Below, in pieces: positions 1 through 5,999 of a DNA stretch of 11,513 nt. The notes beneath the pieces are model-generated. The model worked only from the letters and a program-made list of their open reading frames with translations, did no database searches and was not told the DNA's origin. This stretch comes from an uncultured Eubacteriales bacterium (GTDB taxonomy: Bacteria; Bacillota; Clostridia; Oscillospirales; CAG-272): assembly GCA_900548735.1 (NCBI GenBank), contig URMC01000056.1, positions 1-11,513 on the forward strand. The letters are read 5' to 3'. How positions within the stretch are numbered: position 1 is the first letter of the stretch; every line of letters starts with the position of its first letter. Made by a program: the position numbers and the translations under genes.

Positions 1-1834
1 CGAGGGCGTTCACGAAACGATCGACGGCTACCGCAAACATATCCTGATCTGCGGCGGTACGGGTTGTACTTCGTCCGGCTCGCACGCACTGCGCGAGAAA
101 CTGGAAGAGGAACTGGCGGCGCATGATCTTGAAAAGGAAGTCAAGGTTGTAACCACGGGTTGTTTCGGTCTGTGCGCACTCGGTCCGATTATGATCGTTT
201 ATCCGGACGGCACGTTCTACAGCCGCGTCAAACCGGAGGATATGAAAGAGATCGTTGAGTCTCACCTGATCGGCGGCGTGCCGGTTGCCAATCTCGAATA
301 TCATGAGAAAACCGGTGACCATCACCTGGTCAACTCGCTGAACGATATGACGTTCTACAAAAAGCAGAAACGCGTGGCTCTTCACAACTGCGGCGTCATT
401 GACCCGGAGAATATTCATGAGTACATCGCACGTGACGGCTATCAGGCGCTGGCAAAAGTGCTGACCTCCATGACCCGTGAGGAAGTGGTGCAATGCATGC
501 TGGATTCCGGGCTCCGCGGCAGAGGCGGTGCCGGCTTCCCGACGGGGCTTAAATGGAAATTTGCCATGGGCTCCACCGGCAAGAAATATGTATGTTGCAA
601 TGCCGACGAGGGCGACCCGGGCGCGTTTATGGATCGTTCCGTGCTGGAAGGCGACCCGCATTCCGTGCTGGAAGCAATGGCAATCGCCGGCTATGCCATC
701 GGCTCCGATGAGGGTTACATCTATGTCCGTGCGGAGTACCCGATTGCCATTCACCGCCTGGAAATCGCTATCCGTCAGGCAAGAGAAGAAGGTCTGCTCG
801 GCAAAAATATCTTCGGCACCGATTTCAGCTTTGACATTTCGCTCCGCTTCGGCGCCGGCGCATTCGTCTGCGGCGAAGAGACCGCTCTGATGACCTCTAT
901 CGAGGGCAAGCGCGGCGAGCCGCGTCCCCGCCCGCCGTTCCCGGCAATCAAGGGTCTGTTTGCAAAACCAACCATTCTGAATAATGTAGAAACCTACGCG
1001 AATATCGCGCAGATCATTCTGAAAGGGCCGCAGTGGTTTGCCTCTATGGGCACCGAAAAATCCAAGGGCACCAAAGTGTTTGCGCTTGGCGGCAAGATCA
1101 CCAATACCGGCCTTGTGGAAGTGCCGATGGGCACCACGCTCCGCGAGGTCATTGAAGAGATCGGCGGCGGCATCCCGAACGGCAAGAAGTTCAAGGCGGC
1201 GCAGACCGGCGGCCCCTCCGGCGGCTGTATCCCGGCGCACCTGATTGACACCCCGATCGATTATGACAACCTGATTGCCATCGGCTCGATGATGGGCTCC
1301 GGCGGGTTGATCGTCATGGACGAGGACAACTGCATGGTGGACATCGCCAAGTTCTTCCTGGAATTCACCGTGGATGAATCCTGCGGCAAATGTACCCCCT
1401 GCCGTATCGGCACCAGACGCCTGTTGGAAATTCTGGATAAAATTATCTCCGGCAAGGGCGAAATGGAAGACCTTGACCGCCTGGAGGAGCTGGCAAATTA
1501 CATCAAATCCGCATCGCTGTGCGGCCTCGGGCAGACCGCGCCGAACCCGGTGCTTTCCACCCTGCGTTATTTCCGTGACGAATATGTTGCCCACATTGTG
1601 GACAAGAAATGCCCCGCGGGCGTATGCAAGAAACTGTTGCAGTACAAAATCGTTGCCGACAAGTGCTTCGGCTGCGGGATGTGTGCAAGACAGTGCCCGG
1701 CAGACGCCATCAGCAAGACCGATTACGTGGCGCCCGGCAAGAAACTGGCGGCATACGCAATCGATCCCAAGAAGTGCGTGAAGTGCGGCGCTTGTATGGG
1801 CGCTTGTAAGTTCAAGGCGATCGTCAAGGAATAA
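1..1834 (+). CDS. hydB: NADH-binding subunit of electron-bifurcating [FeFe] hydrogenase (HydB/NuoF-like), 5' partial
   Basis: Subunit that oxidises NADH at FMN and passes electrons through Fe-S clusters to HydA; cytoplasmic. The reading frame is open from base 2, giving 610 visible residues, and the true start lies upstream. Domains in order: a thioredoxin-like [2Fe-2S] domain with Cys codons at 50, 65, 161 and 173 (CX4C and CX3C); the FMN/NADH-binding NuoF core with GLRGRGGAGF at about 509-538 and GAGAFVCGEE at about 851-880; a [4Fe-4S] site ESCGKCTPCRIG near 1376-1411 with a further Cys in SLCGLGQ near 1520; and a C-terminal double ferredoxin, CFGCGMCARQC (1664-1696) and CVKCGACMGAC (1775-1807). 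The extra N- and C-terminal cluster domains fit HydB or HndC rather than plain complex I NuoF. It ends 16 nt before hydA, so one operon is likely; hydC would be expected upstream, outside the window. All recognised motifs are intact. Confidence 0.93.
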   Translation, partial: EGVHETIDGYRKHILICGGTGCTSSGSHALREKLEEELAAHDLEKEVKVVTTGCFGLCALGPIMIVYPDGTFYSRVKPEDMKEIVESHLIGGVPVANLEYHEKTGDHHLVNSLNDMTFYKKQKRVALHNCGVIDPENIHEYIARDGYQALAKVLTSMTREEVVQCMLDSGLRGRGGAGFPTGLKWKFAMGSTGKKYVCCNADEGDPGAFMDRSVLEGDPHSVLEAMAIAGYAIGSDEGYIYVRAEYPIAIHRLEIAIRQAREEGLLGKNIFGTDFSFDISLRFGAGAFVCGEETALMTSIEGKRGEPRPRPPFPAIKGLFAKPTILNNVETYANIAQIILKGPQWFASMGTEKSKGTKVFALGGKITNTGLVEVPMGTTLREVIEEIGGGIPNGKKFKAAQTGGPSGGCIPAHLIDTPIDYDNLIAIGSMMGSGGLIVMDEDNCMVDIAKFFLEFTVDESCGKCTPCRIGTRRLLEILDKIISGKGEMEDLDRLEELANYIKSASLCGLGQTAPNPVLSTLRYFRDEYVAHIVDKKCPAGVCKKLLQYKIVADKCFGCGMCARQCPADAISKTDYVAPGKKLAAYAIDPKKCVKCGACMGACKFKAIVKE

Positions 1835-1850
1835 GAGAGGGGGAACCGAA

Positions 1851-3356
1851 ATGGAAACTGTAAATATTAAGATCAACGGCAGAGAATACGCCGTTGCCAA
1901 AGGCTCCACTGTGTTGGAAGCCGCAAGAGAAGCCGGGATCGACATCCCCACTCTCTGCTACCTGAAAGACATCAACGAGATCGGCGCCTGCCGTATCTGC
2001 CTTGTGGAAGTACAGGAAATGCGCGGTCCCGCGCTCGGCCCCGTACGGATGGTCACTGCCTGTGTGTACCCGGTCAGCGAAGGAATGTCGGTCGTGACCT
2101 CCTCGCCCCGCATCGCCGCTTCCCGTAAGACCAACCTGGAGTTGCTTCTTTCCAATCATAATAAAGAATGCCTTTCCTGCGTCCGCTCCACCACCTGCGA
2201 GTTGCAGAGACTCTGCCAGGAGTACGGCGTGGACGAAAACCACTTCAAGGGTGCCAAGACCGAAAGCACGATTGACGATTCTTCCGCTTCGATCATTCGC
2301 GATAACAGCAAATGTATCCTGTGCCGCCGTTGCGTCGCTGCCTGCCGTGAAATGCAGGGGATCGGCGTGATCGGCGCCAATAACCGCGGCTTTGACACCG
2401 TGATTGGCACGGCAATGGGCGTTTCTCTTGCCAATACTTCCTGCGTCAACTGCGGTCAGTGCATCGTGGCTTGCCCCACGGGCGCACTGCATGAAAGAGA
2501 CGATACAGATAAGGTCTTTGCCGCGCTGGCAGACCCCACCAAAAAGGTGTACATCTGTGCCGCCCCCTCGGTGCGCGCACAGATCGGCGAGTGCTTTGGC
2601 TATGAGCCGGGCACGGACTGCGAGGGCAAGATGGTTGCGGCGCTCAAACGCCTCGGCTTTGACGGCGTGTTTGATATGAACGTGACTGCGGACCTGACCA
2701 TTGTAGAGGAAGCCAACGAGTTGCTGGGAAGAATCAACAACGGCGGCGCACTGCCGATGATCACCTCCTGCTCGCCCGGCTGGATCAAGTATTGCGAGCA
2801 CTATTTCCCGGAGATGACCGAAAATCTCTCCACCTGCAAGTCTCCTCAGCAGATGTTCGGCGCGATGATGAAGACCTACTTTGCAGAGAAGAACGACATT
2901 GACCCCAAGGACATCGTGATGGTTTCCGCCATTCCTTGCACCGCAAAGAAGTTTGAGGTGGGTCGTGACGGGCAGTCCGCCGCGGGCGTGCCGGACGTGG
3001 ATGTTGCCATTACCACGCGTGAGGTCGGCAGAATGATCCAGCGCGCGGGCATCCAGTTCAAGGCGCTCAAAGACGAAGCGTTTGACGATCCGTTTGCACA
3101 CGGCACCGGCGCCGGCATCATCTTCGGTGCAACCGGCGGCGTGATGGAGGCGGCTCTCCGTTATGCGGCAGAGGCGATTCTCGGCAAGAAACTGGAAAAA
3201 GTGGAGTTCAACGAAGTGCGCGGGGTAGAGGGCGTCAAGTTTGCCGCCTATAAACTGGGCAATCTGGAAGTGAAGGTGGCGGTTGCCTCCGGCACCAAGA
3301 ACGCCAAGGAGCTGTTGAACAAAGTGCATACCACGTATGTAAAAGGCGGGCTTTAA
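1851..3356 (+). CDS. hydA: [FeFe] hydrogenase catalytic subunit (HydA), internally shortened and lacking motif L3
   Basis: 501 residues, cytoplasmic; the family normally reduces protons or oxidises H2. The ATG follows AGAGGGGG (1836-1843). Seen in order: [2Fe-2S] domain C36, C47, C50, C71; His-ligated cluster H103, C107, C110, C116; double ferredoxin C155, C158, C161, C165 and C198, C201, C204, C208; H-cluster loop L1 as TSCSPGW (305-311); L2 as IPCTAKKFE (361-369); and GTGAGIIFGATGGVMEAALR (418-437). After SGTKNAKELLNK (480-491) the family continues with L3, of the form ExMxCPGGCxxGGGQP, which carries two H-cluster cysteines, and then about 60 more residues. Here the protein jumps to VHTTYVKGGL and stops. 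That ending resembles the family's normal C-terminus (of the form LLHTxYV), so an in-frame internal loss of roughly 75-85 codons is inferred; the 574-residue Clostridium CpI enzyme has a similar architecture. As written it should not hold a complete H-cluster. Identity is secure; activity is doubtful. Confidence 0.93.
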   Translation: METVNIKINGREYAVAKGSTVLEAAREAGIDIPTLCYLKDINEIGACRICLVEVQEMRGPALGPVRMVTACVYPVSEGMSVVTSSPRIAASRKTNLELLLSNHNKECLSCVRSTTCELQRLCQEYGVDENHFKGAKTESTIDDSSASIIRDNSKCILCRRCVAACREMQGIGVIGANNRGFDTVIGTAMGVSLANTSCVNCGQCIVACPTGALHERDDTDKVFAALADPTKKVYICAAPSVRAQIGECFGYEPGTDCEGKMVAALKRLGFDGVFDMNVTADLTIVEEANELLGRINNGGALPMITSCSPGWIKYCEHYFPEMTENLSTCKSPQQMFGAMMKTYFAEKNDIDPKDIVMVSAIPCTAKKFEVGRDGQSAAGVPDVDVAITTREVGRMIQRAGIQFKALKDEAFDDPFAHGTGAGIIFGATGGVMEAALRYAAEAILGKKLEKVEFNEVRGVEGVKFAAYKLGNLEVKVAVASGTKNAKELLNKVHTTYVKGGL

Positions 3357-3361
3357 GAAAT

Positions 3362-3395
3362 AAAAAACGACCGGGCATTTGCCCGGTCGTTTTTT
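3362..3395 (+). terminator. Rho-independent terminator of the hydB-hydA operon
   Basis: Perfect 10-bp stem ACGACCGGGC (3367-3376) with GCCCGGTCGT (3381-3390), loop ATTT, followed by six T (3390-3395). A run of A on the left side lengthens the stem and would let it also work on the other strand. It begins 5 nt after the hydA stop, so the operon's 3' boundary appears natural even though HydA is internally shortened. Confidence 0.95.
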
Positions 3396-3430
3396 GCGGC
3401 GGAATTTTGCCGGAATTTCCGCTGCCGCTC

Positions 3431-3459
3431 TTGATTTTTGGCGCAAGATATGCTACAAT
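3431..3459 (+). promoter_or_regulatory. Sigma-A-type promoter of the regulator-lipoprotein-smpB operon
   Basis: TTGATT (-35, 3431-3436), 17-bp spacer, TACAAT (-10, 3454-3459), with TG one base before the -10 (extended -10). Transcription would start near 3466, leaving a leader of about 38 nt before the TTG start at 3504. Two CGGAATTT repeats lie just upstream (3400-3407 and 3411-3418). Confidence 0.8.
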
Positions 3460-3503
3460 ATGTTCAATTTGATTTACCATTTGCGAAAAAGGGAGGTGCG
3501 CGC

Positions 3504-4391
3504 TTGAATATCGGTAAACGGATCCGCCAGTTGCGGCTTTCCAAACTGATGACGCAGGCAGATTTGGCAGGGGATCAGATCACCCGTAACATGCTTTGCA
3601 ATATCGAGCGCGGCACCGCGCTCCCGTCCCTGCCTACCGCCATGTACCTGGCGGGGCGGCTGGGCGTTCCCGTCGGGCTGTTGCTGGCGGAGGAGGGGGG
3701 CGAGTTTCCGTATCGCAAAATGATCGAAATGCCCAACATCCGCCGTGCGTTTGCCGCGGGGGATTTTACCGGTTGCCTTTCCTTGCTGCACTCTTCTTTC
3801 CCGGCGGAGAGGGATGACGAGCTGTCGCTTCTTTGCGCCGAGGCGGAGTTCGGCGCCGCCCGCAATGCGTTTGAAGAGGGGCGTTTCCGTCGCGCGGCGG
3901 CGGCGTTTGACCGGGGCGTTACCGCCGCCGGGCAAACGGTGTATGATACCGATTCTCTGCGCGCCCGCATTGCGGTCTATTTCCGCTATCTTTCCGGCGT
4001 TTCGCCCACGCTTTCCTCGGATATTCTGCCGGAGAACGAGGTTGCCGGCGCCCGCGCGTTCGGGGATGAGTTTTGCGAGTATTTCATGGCGTTGGACGCG
4101 CTGGAAAACGGGCGTGACGGCGAGGTGGCGGCGTACCTGACGAGGCAGGAAAAGTCCCTTTATGCCGCTCGCATCCGCGCCTTGATTCTGATGAAAAAAG
4201 AGGAGTATCAGGAGGCAGAGGAAGCACTGGAGGCTTTGCTTGCCCGCCCTGAGCTTTCGGTAGGGGCACTGCTTTATGAGATTTTCGGCGATCTGGATCT
4301 TTGTTGCCGCAAAAATGACGATTACAAGCGCGCCTATGAGTTTGCCGGCTCCCGGATGGGGCTTTTGGAACGGCTTTTGGAGGAATCATGA
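3504..4391 (+). CDS. XRE-family helix-turn-helix regulator with a helical (TPR-like) C-terminal region
   Basis: 295 residues; probably a cytoplasmic DNA-binding regulator. Residues 4-60 form an XRE helix-turn-helix domain (GKRIRQLRLSKLMTQADLAG, then ITRNMLCNIERGTALPSLPT, ending LGVPVGLLL). The remaining 230 residues are rich in Ala, Leu and Glu, predicted helical, with repeat-like pairs such as ALILMKKEEYQEAEEALEAL that suggest TPR-type units. The start is TTG at 3504, preceded at 7-nt spacing by GGAGG (3492-3496). A longer version from 3438 would begin inside the promoter and is rejected. The 3' end overlaps the lipoprotein ATG by 4 nt. Related architectures occur in peptide-responsive RRNPP regulators and in many orphan clostridial regulators; no inducer or target can be read from the sequence. 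Autoregulation is plausible because repeats flank its promoter. Confidence 0.85.
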   Translation: MNIGKRIRQLRLSKLMTQADLAGDQITRNMLCNIERGTALPSLPTAMYLAGRLGVPVGLLLAEEGGEFPYRKMIEMPNIRRAFAAGDFTGCLSLLHSSFPAERDDELSLLCAEAEFGAARNAFEEGRFRRAAAAFDRGVTAAGQTVYDTDSLRARIAVYFRYLSGVSPTLSSDILPENEVAGARAFGDEFCEYFMALDALENGRDGEVAAYLTRQEKSLYAARIRALILMKKEEYQEAEEALEALLARPELSVGALLYEIFGDLDLCCRKNDDYKRAYEFAGSRMGLLERLLEES

Positions 4392-4738
4392 AAAGGGCTG
4401 TAATTGTTTTGGCGGCGCTATTTCTGCTTCTTTTTGCCGGATGCGCCAAAAGTGACGGGTTTGACGCAGGCGAAACGCTTTCCGGTGAGGAATTGGAGCA
4501 GTTGCAGAAGTCTTTGCTGGAAGAAAAGAATCAGCCGGCAACGCCGCCTGAAAAAATAGAATGTTACTATACCGCCAGCGGGTCGGTATATCATAAGGAC
4601 AGAAACTGCTCGTTCCTCAAAAACGCGAAAGAGGTTTTGGGAGGAACGATCGAAGAAGCAACTGTGACAAGGGCGCTTCGCCCCTGCTCCCGTTGCGCTG
4701 TGGAGAAGACGGAAGAAGAGGGAGGGGAGAGCGAATGA
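4388..4738 (+). CDS. Small lipoprotein with a putative Cys/His metal-binding tail
   Basis: 116 residues. The N-terminus is a lipoprotein signal: KR, a hydrophobic stretch (VIVLAALFLLLFAG) and lipobox LFAGC with Cys19 as the predicted lipidation site, so the protein should sit on the outer face of the membrane. Residues 20-57 are charged and linker-like. The tail (about 60-106) has the pattern YxTxxGxVYHxDxxCSFL followed by RPCSRC, that is one His and three Cys. This resembles short YHxxxC...PCxxC modules attached to secreted nucleases and other Bacillota surface proteins; zinc binding is an inference. It starts within the regulator's stop codon (ATGA) and its own stop overlaps the smpB start (ATGA at 4735-4738), which argues for translational coupling. 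The function is not recognised. Confidence 0.8.
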   Translation: MKRAVIVLAALFLLLFAGCAKSDGFDAGETLSGEELEQLQKSLLEEKNQPATPPEKIECYYTASGSVYHKDRNCSFLKNAKEVLGGTIEEATVTRALRPCSRCAVEKTEEEGGESE

Positions 4739-5211
4739 CGGAGAAAAAAACAGAGTCCCGCACGATTGCGAGAAACAAAAAGGCGTGGCATGATTATTTT
4801 GTGGATGAGAGTTTTGAGGCGGGTGTGGAATTGTTCGGCACCGAGGTCAAAAGCCTGCGTGCCGGCGCCGTCAACCTGAAAGATTCTTATTGTTCTTTCA
4901 AAAACGGGGAGATTTTCGCGCTTGGCGTGCATATCAGCCCTTACGAAAAGGGAAATATCTACAATAAAGACCCCCTGCGCCCCAAAAAGTTGCTGATGCA
5001 CAAAAAGGAGATTCTGAAGCTTGCCGGTAAATCGGCGGAAAAGGGCTTTTCCGTCATTCCGCTGTCGCTTTATTTCAAGGGTTCCAAGGTGAAGATGGAG
5101 TTGGGGCTTTGCCGTGGCAAAAAACTGTATGACAAGCGGGCAACCATGGCGAAAAACGACGCCAAGCGGGACATGGAGCGCGCGTTCAAGAGCGGAAACC
5201 GGGATGACTGA
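4735..5211 (+). CDS. smpB: SsrA-binding protein SmpB
   Basis: 158 residues, the usual family length. SmpB binds the tRNA-like part of tmRNA and brings it to stalled ribosomes for trans-translation. Recognised family segments are IARNKKAWHDYF near the start, GVELFGTEVKSLRAG (oligonucleotide-binding beta barrel), VNLKDSYCSFKNGEIFALGVHISPYEKGN, PLRPKKLLMHKKEI, and the basic tail GKKLYDKRATMAKNDAKRDMERA, which the family places in the decoding centre and mRNA channel. The ATG at 4735 is chosen over an upstream in-frame start at 4693 because it is preceded by GGAGGGGAG (4721-4729) and gives the normal N-terminus. The gene for its RNA partner, ssrA, begins 48 nt downstream with its own promoter. 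Confidence 0.97.
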   Translation: MTEKKTESRTIARNKKAWHDYFVDESFEAGVELFGTEVKSLRAGAVNLKDSYCSFKNGEIFALGVHISPYEKGNIYNKDPLRPKKLLMHKKEILKLAGKSAEKGFSVIPLSLYFKGSKVKMELGLCRGKKLYDKRATMAKNDAKRDMERAFKSGNRDD

Positions 5212-5220
5212 GTTTTCCTC

Positions 5221-5249
5221 TTGACAAACGCCGCCCGTTGGCATATAAT
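5221..5249 (+). promoter_or_regulatory. Consensus promoter of ssrA
   Basis: Perfect TTGACA (5221-5226), 17-bp spacer, perfect TATAAT (5244-5249). Such a full-consensus promoter fits a highly expressed stable RNA. The mature tmRNA 5' end (5260) lies 11 nt after the -10 box, so a short leader removed by RNase P is expected. Confidence 0.95.
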
Positions 5250-5259
5250 ATTTTTATAT

Positions 5260-5628
5260 GGGTCCGTAAAGGTTTCGACGGGGATTTTCAAGCAGGATAA
5301 GCGTGGCGTGCCGGGCAATCACGAAAAAGGTCCAACCTTAAAATTAAACGCTAACGATAACAACGTAGCACTGGCTGCCTAACGGCAGTGCCGCGGCTAT
5401 TATGCCGCCCGTTCACCGGGGAGGACCACGACCCCGTGCTGAGCGTCAAGTAGTGGTGAACATGAACCGGGATTTCGCACTTGTACCGGTCATGCATCAA
5501 AGGGCTACCGGAGAGCGGAGGCTGTCTGTTGCCGCCGTTCAAAGGGAATTCTAAACAACAGACTGTCCACGAAGAAAGTCCTGCCGCGAGGTTTTCGGAC
5601 AGGGGTTCGATTCCCCTCGGATCCACCA
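5260..5628 (+). ncRNA. ssrA: Transfer-messenger RNA (tmRNA, 10Sa RNA), one-piece form
   Basis: 369 nt including an encoded CCA. Rescues stalled ribosomes together with SmpB. The acceptor stem pairs GGGTCCG (5260-5266) with CGGATCC (5618-5624), followed by discriminator A and CCA (5626-5628). The third pair is G-U, the alanine identity element conserved in tmRNAs. The 5' part has the typical AAAGGTTTCGACGGGG. The 3' part has a T-arm with loop TTCGATT between AGGGG and CCCCT. The internal reading frame (5350-5382) encodes the tag ANDNNVALAA followed by TAA. Pseudoknot regions were not folded in detail. The last 21 nt and the following A-tract are repeated at 5750-5774. Confidence 0.97.
5350..5382 (+). 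other. tmRNA proteolysis-tag reading frame (ANDNNVALAA)
   Basis: Codons from GCT (5350-5352) to TAA (5380-5382) read A-N-D-N-N-V-A-L-A-A. With the alanine carried by tmRNA itself the added tag would be AANDNNVALAA. The ALAA ending is the classic signal for ClpXP-type degradation. Position and ending match the known tags of other bacteria. Confidence 0.92.
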
Positions 5629-5632
5629 AAAA
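5608..5632 (+). repeat. Direct repeat copy 1: tmRNA 3' end (part of T-loop to CCA plus A-tract)
   Basis: 25-bp sequence beginning CGATTCCCCTCGGATCC inside the tmRNA T-loop and running through CCA and a short A-tract. An identical copy lies at 5750-5774. Segments running from the T-loop to the 3' end of tRNA or tmRNA genes are classic attachment sites for integrative elements. Confidence 0.93.
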
Positions 5633-5638
5633 AGAAGG

Positions 5639-5666
5639 AACGCGCGAAAGCGCGTTTTTCTTTTTT
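5639..5666 (+). terminator. Rho-independent terminator of ssrA
   Basis: 7-bp stem AACGCGC (5639-5645) with GCGCGTT (5650-5656), GAAA tetraloop, then a T-rich tail TTTCTTTTTT to 5666. The A-rich stretch before the stem can pair partly with the T-rich tail. It begins 10 nt after the tmRNA CCA. Confidence 0.9.
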
Positions 5667-5667
5667 G

Positions 5668-5762
5668 CCGAAGGGGAATCGAACGGGTTGGGAGTGAATG
5701 ACGTGCCGGGGGCACGTCAGAGCCAACGTGACCTGCCCGCAGGCGAGAGCGATTCCCCTCGG
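5668..5762 (+). other. Inverted-repeat element with predicted four-stem fold, next to ssrA
   Basis: The left arm CCGAAGGGGAATCG (5668-5681) is the reverse complement, apart from one extra A, of the right arm CGATTCCCCTCGG (5750-5762), which is tmRNA T-arm and acceptor sequence. Inside are three further pairings: GTTGG (5687-5691) with CCAAC (5723-5727); a perfect 8-bp hairpin GACGTGCC (5700-5707) with GGCACGTC (5711-5718); and CCTGC (5732-5736) with GCAGG (5739-5743). Together they form a closing stem with a two-branch interior. It may be a small non-autonomous mobile element, a structured RNA, or a remnant of an integration event. No coding capacity is recognised. Pairings were read by eye, not computed. 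Confidence 0.6.
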
Positions 5763-5774
5763 ATCCACCAAAAA
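5750..5774 (+). repeat. Direct repeat copy 2: duplicated tmRNA 3' end
   Basis: Exact second copy of the 25 bp at 5608-5632, offset by 142 bp, again followed directly by a terminator hairpin. The base before the repeat differs (G here, T in the tmRNA), so identity starts inside the T-loop and the copy cannot form a complete T-arm by itself. Confidence 0.93.
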
Positions 5775-5807
5775 TCGGCAAGCGTCATCCGACGCTTGCC
5801 GATTTTT
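5770..5807. terminator. Strong bidirectional terminator between ssrA and the PHP gene
   Basis: Perfect 17-bp stem from A5770 to C5786 (AAAAATCGGCAAGCGTC) with 5791-5807, loop ATCC. The plus strand ends in five T after the GC-rich stem, and the minus strand likewise because the left side is five A. It can stop read-through from ssrA and also serve the minus-strand PHP gene, although that gene ends about 190 bp away. Confidence 0.92.
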
Positions 5808-5999
5808 ACTTCTTCACTTTTCACTTTTCACTCTTCAATCCTCCATTTCCGATTTAGAAAACTAATAGTTAATCGTGAAAAGATTGCAAAAGCAGAATGT
5901 CTGACAGAAAAATTGTATTTTCCGCTCATTTTGTTTTTCCGCCCGACGGATGCGGGCGAAAGCAGTTTTGATTTTTATCGTTCGGTGGCAACCTTGTGA
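5808..5999. other. AT-rich intergenic stretch without a recognisable gene
   Basis: Together with the repeat region before it, this makes about 370 bp without a protein gene. It begins with an imperfect pyrimidine-rich tandem tract built on CTTCACTTTT/CACTCTTC (5809-5848), then low-GC sequence. A 6-bp hairpin CGCCCG (5940-5945) with CGGGCG (5953-5958) lacks a T-run on either strand and is not called a terminator. No promoter, RNA gene or convincing coding frame is visible. Confidence 0.6.

Noticed and set aside
1824..3446. 540-codon open frame on the minus strand opposite hydA
   Set aside because: It lies entirely antisense to a gene with unmistakable ferredoxin and hydrogenase motifs; it has no family signature, and its His/Gly/Ala-rich translation is typical of the reverse of a codon-biased gene.
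3438..3503. Longer N-terminus for the XRE regulator
   Set aside because: This start lies between the -35 and -10 boxes of the promoter; the TTG at 3504 has a well-placed GGAGG and gives a normal XRE beginning.
5608..5774. CRISPR array or complete genomic island at ssrA
   Set aside because: There are only two repeat copies with one unequal structured spacer, and no cas gene, integrase or transposase in the window.
5940..5958. 6-bp hairpin CGCCCG/CGGGCG as a terminator for the PHP gene
   Set aside because: No T-run follows on either strand; the 17-bp hairpin at 5770-5807 is a much better candidate.
5481..5999. 172-codon plus-strand frame starting in tmRNA and running through two terminators and the repeats
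   Set aside because: It begins inside a structural RNA, crosses strong terminators and has no ribosome binding site; its length reflects chance lack of stops.
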